Shown here piece after piece: positions 1 to 10,698 of a stretch of DNA of 64,000 nt. Positions within the stretch are counted from its first letter, which is position 1. The number at the start of each line of letters is the position of its first letter. This stretch comes from Brachybacterium sp. EE-P12. GTDB taxonomy: Bacteria > Actinomycetota > Actinomycetes > Actinomycetales > Dermabacteraceae. The notes below the pieces were generated by a model. It had not been told where the DNA came from. It saw nothing but the letters and a program-made list of their open reading frames with translations, and made no database searches. Made by a program: the position numbers and the translations under genes. The stretch is taken from the NCBI RefSeq assembly GCF_003711805.1, contig NZ_QXCP01000001.1:110574-174573 (forward strand), given 5' to 3'.

Positions 1-2863
<2,863 letters not shown>

Positions 2864-2948
2864 TCGGGGCCCGGGGCGGCGCCGACGTGCTCGTGCGCCC
2901 CCGGGACCCCCACGACCCATCGGCCCCACCGGAAAGGCCCTCCCCGCC

Positions 2949-5717
2949 ATGAGCGACACCCCGAACGACCCCACCAGCCCCGAGGACGAGACCACCCCGA
3001 CCCCCGACCCGACCCCCGCCGAGAGCGCCGGGCTCGGGGGCCAGGAGACGCCCGAGGGCGCCAGCGAGCTCTCCGCCGAGGAGGCCGCCTCCCGCACCGT
3101 CACCCTCGTGGACCCGCTCGACGAGGGGGAGGTCGACCGCATCACCCAGGTCGACCTCAACCAGGAGATGCAGCGCTCCTATCTCGACTACGCGATGAGC
3201 GTCATCGTCTCGCGCGCCCTGCCGGACGTGCGCGACGGCCTCAAGCCCGTCCACCGCCGCATCGTCTACGCGATGTACGACGGCGGCTACCGCCCCGACC
3301 GCTCCTTCTCGAAGTGCGCGAAGGTCGTCGGCGAGGTGATGGGCAACTACCACCCCCACGGCGACTCCGCGATCTACGACGCGATGGTGCGCCTGGTCCA
3401 GCCCTGGAACATGCGCTACCCGCTGATCCTGGGCCAGGGCAACTTCGGCTCCGCCGGCGACGACGGCGCGGCCGCCCCCCGGTACACCGAGTGCAAGATG
3501 GCGCCGCTGGCCCTCGAGCTGGTCCGCGACATCGAGCAGGACACCGTGGACATGCAGGGCAACTACGACAACACCGTCGACGAGCCCTCCGTCCTCCCCG
3601 CCCGCTTCCCGAACCTGCTGGTCAACGGCTCCGCCGGCATCGCCGTCGGCATGGCCACGAACATCCCGCCGCACAACCTGCGCGAGGTGGCCGACGCGGT
3701 CCAGTGGCTCCTGCAGAACCACGAGGCGACCAAGCCCGAGCTGCTCGAGGCCTGCATGAAGTTCATCAAGGGCCCCGACTTCCCCTCCGGCGCCACGATC
3801 GTCGGCACCGACGGGATCGAGGACGCCTACCGCTCCGGACGCGGCTCCATCACCCAGCGCGCCGTGGTCTCCACCGAGGAGATAGGCGGGCGCATGGCGC
3901 TCGTGGTCACCGAGCTGCCCTACCAGGTCAATCCCGACAACCTCGCCCGCAAGATCGCGGAGATGGTCAAGCTCGGCAAGATCCAGGGGATCGCCGACAT
4001 CACCGACGAGACCTCCGGCCGCACCGGCCAGCGCCTGGTCATCACCCTCAAGCGCGACGCCGTGGCGAAGGTGGTGCTGAACAACCTCTACAAGCACACC
4101 CAGCTGCAGGAGAACTTCTCCGCGAACATGCTCGCCCTCTCCGGCGGCGTGCCCCGCACCCTCTCGATCGACTCCTTCGTGCGCGAGTGGACGAAGCACC
4201 AGATCGACGTCATCGTGCGCCGCACGAGGTTCCGCCTGAAGAAGGCGGAGGAGCAGATCCACATCTACCGCGGCTATCTCAAGGCGCTGGACGCGCTGGA
4301 CGAGGTCATCGCGCTGATCCGCCGCTCCCCGGACGTCGACGAGGCCCGCCGCGGCCTGATCGAGCTGCTCGAGATCGACGAGATCCAGGCCAACGCCATC
4401 CTCGCGATGCAGCTGCGCCGGCTCGCCGCCCTGGAGCGCCAGAAGATCATCGAGGAGCACGACCGGCTCCAGGCCCTCATCGAGGAGTACAACGCGATCC
4501 TCGCCGACCCGGCGCGGCAGCGGCAGATCGTCTCCGAGGAGCTCGCCGAGCTCGTCGACAAGTACGGCGACGACCGCCGCACCCAGATCCTCCCCTTCCA
4601 CGGCGACATGTCGATGGAGGACCTCATCCCGGAGGAGGACGTGGTCGTCACGATCACCCGCGGCGGCTACGTCAAGCGCACCCGCGAGGACCAGTACCGC
4701 GCCCAGAAGCGCGGCGGCAAGGGCGTGCGCGGCGCGTCCCTGCGCGAGGACGACGTGGTCGAGCACTTCTTCACCACGACCACGCACCGCTGGCTGCTGT
4801 TCTTCACCAACCAGGGCCGCGTCTACCGCGCCAAGGGCTACGAGCTGCCCGAGGCGCCGCGGGACGCGAAGGGCCAGCACGTCGCGAACCTGATGGCCTT
4901 CCAGCCCGACGAGCACATCGCGTCGGTCCTCGCGATCGACTCCTACGAGGACGCCGAGTACCTGGTGCTCGCCACCGAGTCCGGCCTGGTCAAGAAGACG
5001 GCGATGACCGCCTTCGACTCGAACCGCACCGGCGGGATCATCGCGATCAACCTCCGCGACGTCGACGGGATCGACGGCACCCGCCCCGATCGGGTGATCG
5101 CGGCCCGCGCCGTGAACGGCGACGACGAGCTGCTGCTCGTCTCCCGCAACGGCCAGAGCGTGCGCATGCCCGCCTCCGACGACGTGCTGCGCCCGACGGG
5201 CCGTGCGACCAGCGGCGTCACCGGCATGAAGTTCCGCCACGACGACCAGCTGCTGGCGATGGACGTGGTGCGTCCGGGCACCTTCGTGGTCACCGTGACC
5301 GACGGCGGCTTCGCCAAGCGCACCAGCGTGGACGAGTACCGGATCCAGGGCCGCGGCGGCCTCGGGATCCGGGTCGCGAAGCTGCCGGACGACCGCGGCC
5401 ACCTGGCCGGGGCGGCCGTGGTCGAGGAGACCGACGAGCTGCTGGTGGTGATGGAGCGCGGCCGTGTGGTCCGCTCGAAGGTGGCCGAGGTGCCGTCGAA
5501 GGGCCGTACCACGATGGGTGTCACCTTCGCCAAGCCCGACAAGGGCGACCGCATCCTGCTGGTCACCACCGGCCCGGAGAGCGAGATCGACGAGGACGAG
5601 GCCGAGAAGCCGGTCCTGGAGGACAGCGGCGAGGCAGTGAACGACGCGCAGGGCGATGCTCTAGGCTCTGACGAGTCCGAGCCGTCGACCGACGACGCCG
5701 ACCACGACGAGGAGTGA
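2949..5717 (+). CDS. gyrA: DNA gyrase subunit A
   Basis: This is the DNA breakage-reunion subunit of gyrase. ATG 2949 is preceded by GGAAAGG. An acidic, Pro/Thr-rich N-terminal extension of about 60 residues precedes [20 protein letters not shown]. The catalytic tyrosine is Y179 in APRYTECKM. The quinolone-determining region reads [10 protein letters not shown] with Ser140 and Asp144 (E. coli Ser83 and Asp87 positions), the quinolone-sensitive state. The GyrA box is QKRGGKGV from Q586, at the start of the C-terminal beta-pinwheel, as expected for a true gyrase rather than topoisomerase IV. The protein ends in a strongly acidic tail. At 922 residues it is slightly long because of the two tails. 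A DUF3566 gene follows 3 bp after the stop. Confidence 0.98.
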   Translation: MSDTPNDPTSPEDETTPTPDPTPAESAGLGGQETPEGASELSAEEAASRTVTLVDPLDEGEVDRITQVDLNQEMQRSYLDYAMSVIVSRALPDVRDGLKPVHRRIVYAMYDGGYRPDRSFSKCAKVVGEVMGNYHPHGDSAIYDAMVRLVQPWNMRYPLILGQGNFGSAGDDGAAAPRYTECKMAPLALELVRDIEQDTVDMQGNYDNTVDEPSVLPARFPNLLVNGSAGIAVGMATNIPPHNLREVADAVQWLLQNHEATKPELLEACMKFIKGPDFPSGATIVGTDGIEDAYRSGRGSITQRAVVSTEEIGGRMALVVTELPYQVNPDNLARKIAEMVKLGKIQGIADITDETSGRTGQRLVITLKRDAVAKVVLNNLYKHTQLQENFSANMLALSGGVPRTLSIDSFVREWTKHQIDVIVRRTRFRLKKAEEQIHIYRGYLKALDALDEVIALIRRSPDVDEARRGLIELLEIDEIQANAILAMQLRRLAALERQKIIEEHDRLQALIEEYNAILADPARQRQIVSEELAELVDKYGDDRRTQILPFHGDMSMEDLIPEEDVVVTITRGGYVKRTREDQYRAQKRGGKGVRGASLREDDVVEHFFTTTTHRWLLFFTNQGRVYRAKGYELPEAPRDAKGQHVANLMAFQPDEHIASVLAIDSYEDAEYLVLATESGLVKKTAMTAFDSNRTGGIIAINLRDVDGIDGTRPDRVIAARAVNGDDELLLVSRNGQSVRMPASDDVLRPTGRATSGVTGMKFRHDDQLLAMDVVRPGTFVVTVTDGGFAKRTSVDEYRIQGRGGLGIRVAKLPDDRGHLAGAAVVEETDELLVVMERGRVVRSKVAEVPSKGRTTMGVTFAKPDKGDRILLVTTGPESEIDEDEAEKPVLEDSGEAVNDAQGDALGSDESEPSTDDADHDEE

Positions 5718-5720
5718 CCC

Positions 5721-6278
5721 GTGAGCACCAGTGACTCGAGGACCGGCACCCAGGATGCCGCCCCCGCCGAGGCCACCTCGACGCTCCCGTCCTTCGACAG
5801 CGCCTCCTCGCCGTCGGAGAAGGGGCTCGGCGAGGGCAAGGGCTCCGCGGCCCGCGGCGCGAGCCGCAGCCCGAAGAAGACCGGACAGTCCGCCGTCGGG
5901 GCCGAGAAGGAGCGCCGCGGCCCGCGCCGCGTGCGCCTGACGCTGGCCCGCCTGGACCCGTTCTCGGTGATGAAGCTCTCCTTCCTCATCGCGATCGCCG
6001 TCGGCATCGCCACCGTCATCGCCGTGGTGCTGCTGTGGAACCTGGTCGAGGCGATCGGGCTGTGGGACCAGATCGACCAGCTGGGACGCGACCTCAACGG
6101 CGGCAACCCGCTGCCGTTCATGGAGTTCTTCAGCTTCTCGAAGATGACCAGCTACGGCACCATCGTCGCGGTGGTGAACGTCGTGATCATCACCGCGCTC
6201 GGCACCCTGCTGGCCTTCCTCTACAACCTCGTCGCCGCCCTGCTGGGCGGGCTGAAGATGACCTTCACCGACGAGTGA
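5721..6278 (+). CDS. DUF3566 transmembrane protein downstream of gyrA
   Basis: This 185-residue protein starts with GTG three bases after the gyrA stop, so it is probably co-transcribed with gyrase. Residues 1-75 are a disordered Ser/Ala/Lys-rich cytoplasmic region ending in RRVRLTLARLDPFSVMK. Two membrane helices follow (roughly residues 88-110 and 148-175), separated by a loop containing NGGNPLPFMEFFSFSKM. The RLDPFSVMKLSFL...L motif and the position just after gyrA identify it as the DUF3566 family, as in M. tuberculosis Rv0007. Its molecular function is not established. Confidence 0.9.
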   Translation: MSTSDSRTGTQDAAPAEATSTLPSFDSASSPSEKGLGEGKGSAARGASRSPKKTGQSAVGAEKERRGPRRVRLTLARLDPFSVMKLSFLIAIAVGIATVIAVVLLWNLVEAIGLWDQIDQLGRDLNGGNPLPFMEFFSFSKMTSYGTIVAVVNVVIITALGTLLAFLYNLVAALLGGLKMTFTDE

Positions 6279-6361
6279 GCTCCGAGGGCCGGTCGGGCGG
6301 GCACGTGCTCCGCGACGCCCGCCTCGCCCCTCGCCCGCCCGCCGGGCACCGAAGACCAGAC

Positions 6362-6398
6362 CGACGCCGCCGCGCCTCCTCGAGGCCCGGCGGCGTCG
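6362..6398 (+). terminator. Terminator of the gyrB-gyrA-DUF3566 operon
   Basis: An 11-bp GC-rich stem (6362-6372 with 6388-6398) encloses a second 5-bp stem (6374-6378 with 6382-6386), with one C/C mismatch between them. It lies 84 bp after the DUF3566 stop. The 3' side is TCGTCG rather than a U tract, which is common for terminators in very GC-rich actinobacteria. Confidence 0.6.
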
Positions 6399-6777
6399 TC
6401 GTGTCCGGACGATCTCGCCGGTGAGGTGGCGTCGGCGTGCGCCTGGATCCGTCCCGGCCCCGCCACGCACTCTCGGCGGGCCCACGTCGTCGTCCCTACC
6501 CGTGTCCCGTCCCGACGGCCGGCGAGACGTGGCCTTGTGGCGGAATGGGCCCTCATACCGACACAGATCCACGTCTCGGCCAGTCCGAGGGCAACTCTTG
6601 TGGCCCGCAGGACTCATGCGGGGGCCGACACGAGTCGCCAGTGCAGCAAACATGGGCGAATGATGGCCTCAATGCCCCGAGTCTGCTATCCGTCAGACAT
6701 TCTTCGGCGATCCGGACGCGGGTCAGGTGGGCGGCACGGGGCGGTCGGGGCGTGGCCCTGGCGTGCCTCCCCGGGGA
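6399..6777. other. Non-coding stretch between the gyrase operon and the deacylase gene
   Basis: No gene can be supported here. Part of it (about 6540-6720) is less GC-rich than the surroundings, with words such as GCAGCAAACATGGGCG. A patch near 6532-6547 resembles the first arm of a tRNA-Leu (TGGCGGAATGG), but no anticodon stem or T-arm follows. Short reading frames in all frames lack ribosome sites and recognisable composition. It may be the remnant of a lost gene. Confidence 0.4.
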
Positions 6778-7257
6778 TCAGGCGGTGTGGAGCTCGGTGA
6801 CGTCGGCGACCCGGGCGTCGAGGCGGGCGAGGGTCTCCTCGGCGGGGACGGTCGCGGCGACGCCGTGCGCGCCCGCTCCCATCGAGATCCGCCGCGCGGG
6901 GTCCCCGGCCAGCGACGCGTCGGCCACGACGGGCCAGGCGGTGCTCGCGCCGAAGGGCGTGATGGTGCCGCGCTCGTAGCCGGTGACGTCCCTGGCGACG
7001 TCCTTGTCCGGCATCGACAGCCGGTTCACGCCCAGCAGGGCGCGCAGCTTCGGCCAGGAGATCTCCCGGTCCCCGGGCACGAGCACGAAGAGGAAGTCGC
7101 CCTCGCCGCGCCGTACCACGAGGGTCTTGACGATGTCGCGGGGCTCGACCCCGCGGGTCGCGGCGGCCTCGGCGAGGGAGCCGACCCGTCCGTGCCGGGT
7201 GATCTCGTGGGGGAGGCCCAGGGCCCGGAGGGCGTCGGCCGCGCGCTGCTCGCTCAT
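6778..7257 (-). CDS. YbaK/ProX-type aminoacyl-tRNA deacylase
   Basis: This 159-residue YbaK/aaRS-associated domain protein resembles enzymes that hydrolyse misacylated tRNA such as Cys-tRNA(Pro). Visible features are the N-terminal helix AADALRALGLPHE, the core GVEPRDIVKTLVVRRGEGDFLFVLVPGD with the conserved lysine of KTLV, and the loop GYERGTITPFG followed by the glycine-rich end ISMGAGAHGV. All are typical of the family, and the length is normal. It is transcribed toward the gyrase operon. A GNAT gene lies 18 bp upstream on the same strand, so the two may form a transcription unit. The tRNA specificity cannot be read from the sequence. Confidence 0.88.
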   Translation of the reverse strand: MSEQRAADALRALGLPHEITRHGRVGSLAEAAATRGVEPRDIVKTLVVRRGEGDFLFVLVPGDREISWPKLRALLGVNRLSMPDKDVARDVTGYERGTITPFGASTAWPVVADASLAGDPARRISMGAGAHGVAATVPAEETLARLDARVADVTELHTA

Positions 7258-7275
7258 GGAGCCAGGGTAGGCCCG

Positions 7276-7725
7276 TCAGCGGGAGCGGAGCTCCATCCAG
7301 TCGTCGGGGCCCTCGAGCGGGGTCCAGCCGGCCCGCTCGTACAGCGGCCGGCCTGCGGCGGAGGCCTTCAGCACGATGCGCTTGAGGCCCAGCGGATCGA
7401 GGTCCTCGAGGATCCCGTCGACGAGTGCGTGTCCCAGGCGCCTTCCCCGGTGCGCGGGCTCCACGATCACGTCGGCGAGCCAGGCGAAGGTCACGCCGTC
7501 GGTGACGGCCCGGGCGTAGGCGATCTGCTCCCCGTCGGGCCGTGTGTAGAGGCCGTAGTTCCGGGACGCGTCGACGATCGCCCGCTGCGCCTCGAGGGTC
7601 CGTCCCTCGGCCCAGTAGGCGTGCTCGGCCAGGAGGTGGTGCACGCGGCCGACGTCGATCCGGTCGGGGTCTGCGGAGAACTCGTAGGTATCGGGGAGAG
7701 GGGAGGAGGCGGGCATGTGCGCCAT
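7276..7725 (-). CDS. GNAT family N-acetyltransferase
   Basis: This is a 149-residue single-domain acetyltransferase. The acetyl-CoA site is VEPAHRGRRLGHALVDGIL (the Q/R-x-x-G-x-G/A loop), and the C-terminal motif is AAGRPLYERAGWTPLEGPDDWMEL. The N-terminal DRIDVGRVHHLLAEHAYWAEGR fits the small GNAT group whose best-known relative is E. coli YedL/YjgM-like; the substrate is unknown. The first two possible starts (7725 and 7716) differ by three residues and neither has a strong ribosome site. It is divergent from the gene at 7844 and probably co-transcribed with the deacylase gene downstream. Confidence 0.85.
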   Translation of the reverse strand: MAHMPASSPLPDTYEFSADPDRIDVGRVHHLLAEHAYWAEGRTLEAQRAIVDASRNYGLYTRPDGEQIAYARAVTDGVTFAWLADVIVEPAHRGRRLGHALVDGILEDLDPLGLKRIVLKASAAGRPLYERAGWTPLEGPDDWMELRSR

Positions 7726-7831
7726 TGTGGGGTCGCACGCCCGCGGCAGGCGCGACGGTCCGAGTCGCGGTGGGAGGGGAAGGTGATCGTGAGCGGCGTC
7801 GCGCGGAGCTGGGAGCTCGCGGACATCGCGC

Positions 7832-7837
7832 TACGGT
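7832..7837 (+). promoter_or_regulatory. -10 element placing the start site on the ATG of the 7844 gene
   Basis: TACGGT ends six bases before the ATG at 7844. Transcription would then begin at or within one base of the start codon, giving a leaderless mRNA. No ribosome site is seen upstream of this ATG, which agrees. The -35 is weak. Confidence 0.45.
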
Positions 7838-7843
7838 CGAGGG

Positions 7844-8632
7844 ATGTCCCTCGCACGCCCCGACTCCCTGCCTCGCACCGTCGCCCCCGAGGACTATCCC
7901 TGGCTGGGCCCTGCGGCGAGCTCCGCGCTGCTGCTGGGCGACGGGGTCGTCGACCTCGAGCCCGCGCAGGACCCGCCGGCACCGGCGGAGGACCGGGCCG
8001 CGTCGGCGGTGGACCGCGCGGCGATCGAGCGGGCTCTCGCCGCGGAGGGTGCCGCCCCGCTGGCGGAGCGCACGCTCGTGCTCGCGGTCGGCTCGAATCA
8101 GACCCCGCGCACCATCGCCCGGAAGTACGCGCGCTCCGGCGCGGACGTGCCCGTGACCACCCCGTTCGTGCGCTGCACCGTGCACGACCTGGCCGTCGGC
8201 CATGTCCCGAGAGCTGCCGCCCCCGGCTACGTGCCGGCGGCGCCCTATCGCGCCGACGGGCAGCGGATGGAGCTGGTCGCGACCTGGTTCGACGCCGAGC
8301 AGCTCGCCGTGGTGGACCGGACCGAGCCGAACTACGACCGCGTCCGCCTGCCGGCCGCACGCTTCCCGGTGCGTCTGGCCACGGGCGAGGAGCCGGAGCA
8401 CGTGGACGTCTACGCCTCCCGCTGGGGCGTGCTGGCCCGCGACGGGGTGCCGATCCCGCTGCGCCACCGGCAGCAGGAGCTGTTCGACGAGCTCGTCGCC
8501 CTCACCGGGGACGAGCGCCTCATCGGCGATGCTGCGGAGATCTGCGCGCGACTCGCCGAGGATCCTGACGCGCTGCTCGCGCTCGGCCGGAGGCACGGTC
8601 TCGTCGCCGCCGACGGGCTGCCGAGGGGCTGA
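7844..8632 (+). CDS. Uncharacterised protein with a VGSN...P...RK motif
   Basis: I do not recognise this 262-residue protein with certainty. It is soluble, with no signal peptide or membrane segment. The middle contains LVLAVGSNQTPRTIARKY, then VPAAPYRADGQRMELVATWFDAEQLAVVDRTEPNYDRVRLP. The 'GSN..P' loop and the later 'Q..VVDRTEPNY' recall the gamma-glutamylcyclotransferase-like (GGCT) fold, where a GSN-type loop binds the substrate and a glutamate is catalytic, but the match is loose. The C-terminal 60 residues are helical. It stands alone on the plus strand, divergent from the GNAT gene and convergent with the broken oxidoreductase. The function is unknown. Confidence 0.7.
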   Translation: MSLARPDSLPRTVAPEDYPWLGPAASSALLLGDGVVDLEPAQDPPAPAEDRAASAVDRAAIERALAAEGAAPLAERTLVLAVGSNQTPRTIARKYARSGADVPVTTPFVRCTVHDLAVGHVPRAAAPGYVPAAPYRADGQRMELVATWFDAEQLAVVDRTEPNYDRVRLPAARFPVRLATGEEPEHVDVYASRWGVLARDGVPIPLRHRQQELFDELVALTGDERLIGDAAEICARLAEDPDALLALGRRHGLVAADGLPRG

Positions 8633-8686
8633 GCACCTCGCGGTCCCGGTGCCCCGTCCTCGCGCACCGCACCGGGTGCCGGCCGC

Positions 8687-9550
8687 TCAGGTCACCGTGA
8701 ACTGCACCGTGTGCCATCCGCTCGCCCCGTCGGGGACCGGGTCGGCTCGCTCGTCGGTCTGCACCTCGCCCGTGCCGTCGGTGGCGCGCACGGCGACGGT
8801 GTGGTCCCCGGGCTCGGCGCCTTCCCAGCGCAGGGACCACTGGGCCCAGGTGTCCGACGAGACCTCGGCGCCGAGCTCGGCCGGCCGCCACTCGCCGTCG
8901 TCGATCCGCACCTCGACGGCGGCGATGCCGCGCTGCTGCGCCCAGGCGGTGCCGCCGAGCATGACGGCCCCCTCCGCGTCTGGGGCGAGCTCCGCGAAGG
9001 AGCGGGGCACGTCGATGCGGGAGGCGATCTTGATCGGGCCCCGTGCGGACCAGCCGCGCGTGGTCCAGTAGGCGGCATCGTCCGCGAAGCGGGTGACCTT
9101 GAGCTCCGTGACCCACTTGGTGGCCGAGACGTAGCCGTACAGGCCCGGGACCACCATCCGCACGGGATATCCGTGCTCGGCCGGCAGCGGGTGGCCGTTC
9201 ATGCCCACGGCGAGCAGCGAGTCCCGCGCGTCGGTGAGCGCTTCGAGCGGGGTGGAGGCGGTGAAGCCGTCGATCGAGCGGGAGAGGACCATGTCCGCGC
9301 CGTCCCGCACCCCGGCGCGCTCCAGCAGCGTCCGCACGGGAACGCCGAGCCATGTCGCGTTCCCCGCGAGGTCCCCGCCGACGGGGTTGGAGACGCAGGT
9401 CAGCGTCACGTGCGAGGTGACCATAGGCTCCTCGAGCAGGTCGGCGAAGGTCATCTCGAGCTCGTCCTCGACCAGGCCGTGGATCCTCAGCGTCCAGGAG
9501 GACGGGTCGACCCGGGGCACGGCGAGGGCCGTGTCGATGCGGTAGTAGGG
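8687..9550 (-). pseudogene. Molybdopterin-dependent oxidoreductase missing its N-terminus
   Basis: The frame encodes the catalytic and C-terminal domains of a sulfite-oxidase/YedY-type molybdopterin enzyme. It begins [24 protein letters not shown], carries the Mo-ligating cysteine in THVTLTCVSNPVGG, the pterin-binding GYPVRMVVPGLYGY and KWVTELKV, and ends with the Ig-like dimerisation domain (VEVRIDDGEWRPAELG...HTVAVRATDGTG). Relatives in actinobacteria have a further N-terminal membrane region. Here the frame runs directly into the 5' half of a fasciclin gene in another frame, with no start codon that could serve it. The gene has therefore lost its beginning by deletion. An assembly error at 9545-9555 would be the alternative. 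Confidence 0.8.
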
Positions 9551-9960
9551 GCGAAGACCGTGAACTCGTCCCCGTCGAGGGTGTCGGCGAGGTCCACGTC
9601 CGGGTTCAGCTCGCCGGAGACGGCGTCCGTCAGCGTGGTGAGCATGGGGTTGTTCGATGCGGCGACGCTGACCGGGTCCTGGGCCATGCCCTCCACCGAG
9701 CCGTCGCCGTCCGGGACCATCGCGGCGTAGTCCGGGCAGCCCGTGCCGACGAGGTCCGCGGCGGGGTCCATGGCGGTCCCGTCCATGTCGTCGCCGTCGG
9801 AGGCCGCGCCGTCCCCGTCGGAGCCCTGCTCCTGGCCGGCGGCCGGGTTCTCGCCGCCGTCGGGCATCGGGTCCTCGTCCATCCCGCCGGAGCAGGCGCT
9901 CATCAGGGCGACGGTCGCCGCCAGCGCCCCGAGGCGGGGAAGCATCTTCCGGGTGTTCAT
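9551..9960 (-). pseudogene. Fasciclin-domain lipoprotein, truncated in mid-domain
   Basis: The start codon at 9960, the signal peptide ([15 protein letters not shown]) and a lipobox ending MSAC are intact, followed by a Gly/Asp-rich linker. The MPT70/MPT83-like FAS1 domain then begins: [36 protein letters not shown], and the FAS1 motif [11 protein letters not shown]. At that point, where relatives continue with 'd.AF..l', the frame meets the reading frame of the molybdopterin enzyme, and after 17 unrelated residues it stops (at 9487). Roughly the second half of the FAS1 domain is absent. These genes are often neighbours in SigK-controlled loci, so one deletion could have joined them. Confidence 0.82.
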
Positions 9961-10037
9961 GACGATCTCCTTCGTGGTGCCGGGCCGTGCTCGGAGGTCC
10001 GAGGGCGGGACGCCCCGGGAGGGGCCTCACACAGAGG

Positions 10038-10064
10038 ATTCGGAGCCGACGGACGAGCGGATGG
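10038..10064 (-). promoter_or_regulatory. SigK-type ECF promoter upstream of the fasciclin gene
   Basis: Reading on the minus strand, CCATCC (10059-10064) and CCGAAT (10038-10043) are separated by exactly 15 bp, about 75 bp upstream of the fasciclin start at 9960. This agrees, as I recall it, with the promoter described for the SigK regulon of mycobacteria (mpt70/mpt83). No sigK or anti-sigma gene is present in the window, so the factor would be encoded elsewhere. The promoter survives although the gene it drives is broken. Confidence 0.65.
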
Positions 10065-10148
10065 GAGGAGATCGCGTCGGCCTCACGTCCCGGTGCTTCG
10101 CACGGAGCCGCGCGGTTCTGTGACCTCGCGAACAACCTGCCGGACCGG

Positions 10149-10179
10149 TTGGACGGAGCGACCCGGCTCGGGGTAGCGT
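10149..10179 (+). promoter_or_regulatory. Candidate promoter of tRNA-Ile
   Basis: TTGGAC (10149-10154) and TAGCGT (10174-10179) are separated by 19 bp and lie about 48 bp before the tRNA. The spacing is longer than ideal, so this is only a candidate. Confidence 0.4.
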
Positions 10180-10226
10180 TGTGCGTCGGCGGTCACCACC
10201 GGATCCTTCCGGAGATCACCGTGCAC

Positions 10227-10300
10227 GGGCCTATAGCTCAGTCGGTTAGAGCGCTGTCCTGATAAGACAGAGGTCGCTGGTTCAAGTCCAGCTAGGCCCA
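10227..10300 (+). tRNA. tRNA-Ile (GAT anticodon)
   Basis: This is a 74-nt cloverleaf. The acceptor stem GGGCCTA pairs with TAGGCCC, and A is the discriminator base. The D-arm is GCTCAGTCGGTTAGAGC, the anticodon loop CCTGATAAG carries GAT, and the T-loop is GGTTCAAGTCC. CCA is not encoded (ACG follows). It reads AUC/AUU codons. It is the first of the tRNA-Ile/tRNA-Ala pair that normally follows gyrA in actinobacteria. Confidence 0.98.
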
Positions 10301-10321
10301 CGTCGAGGATCGGAGGAACTC

Positions 10322-10492
10322 ATGAAGAAGTTCATCACGACCGCCGTCGTCGTGCTCACCACGGCCGTGGCCGGGATCCTCACCTGGCGGAAGGTCGAGT
10401 CCGACCGCATCCGCGACGATCTGTGGACCGAGGCGGAGCGCGTCTCCGCCGAGCAGGACCGGGCAGCGCAGAAGCAGGCGCAGCACTCCTGA
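10322..10492 (+). CDS. DLW-39 family small protein
   Basis: This 56-residue gene sits between the two tRNA genes, with a clear GGAGG site 7 bases before the ATG. The protein starts MKKFITTAVVVLTTAVAGIL, a single membrane-spanning or signal-like helix. It continues TWRKVESDRIRDDLWTEAERV, which contains the D-L-W signature of the DLW-39 family, then ends in a Gln/Ala-rich helix. Homologues occupy the same place near the gyrA-linked tRNA genes in many actinobacteria. No function is known. It is too short to be found by length-filtered gene calling. Confidence 0.88.
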   Translation: MKKFITTAVVVLTTAVAGILTWRKVESDRIRDDLWTEAERVSAEQDRAAQKQAQHS

Positions 10493-10533
10493 ACCGCAGC
10501 GGTGCCGCACCGAGTACCATCGGCACCATCCAT

Positions 10534-10609
10534 GGGGACTTAGCTCAGTTGGTAGAGCGGTAGCTTTGCAAGCTTCAGGTCAGGGGTTCGACCCCCCTAG
10601 TCTCCACCA
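10534..10609 (+). tRNA. tRNA-Ala (TGC anticodon)
   Basis: This is a 76-nt cloverleaf. The acceptor GGGGACT pairs with AGTCTCC (one G-U pair). The D-arm is GCTCAGTTGGTAGAGC, the anticodon loop TTTGCAA carries TGC, and the T-loop is GGGGTTCGACCCC. CCA is encoded at 10607-10609. It lies 41 bp after the DLW-39 gene. Confidence 0.98.
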
Positions 10610-10615
10610 GGGATG

Positions 10616-10650
10616 ACGAGGGCTCCTCCGCACGGAGGGGCCCTCGTTCC
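10616..10650 (+). terminator. Intrinsic terminator after tRNA-Ala
   Basis: ACGAGGGC (10616-10623) pairs with GCCCTCGT (10640-10647) and the inner TCCTCCG with CGGAGGG, giving a stem of 15 pairs with a CA loop, followed by TTCC. It closes the tRNA-Ile/DLW-39/tRNA-Ala unit. Confidence 0.85.
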
Positions 10651-10698
10651 GCGTCGAGGGCTTCCCGGGTGCTGGACGACCGGCTAGATTCTCAGGGC

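Noticed and set aside
6532..6620. tRNA-Leu-like sequence TGGCGGAATGG after the gyrase operon
   Set aside because: Only the start resembles a tRNA-Leu; no anticodon arm, variable arm or T-loop follows, and no acceptor stem can be formed.
8687..9960. Programmed frameshift joining fasciclin and molybdopterin frames into one protein
   Set aside because: The joint falls inside the FAS1 domain, and the N-terminal membrane part of the oxidoreductase is absent. No slippery heptamer was noted, so a deletion is simpler.
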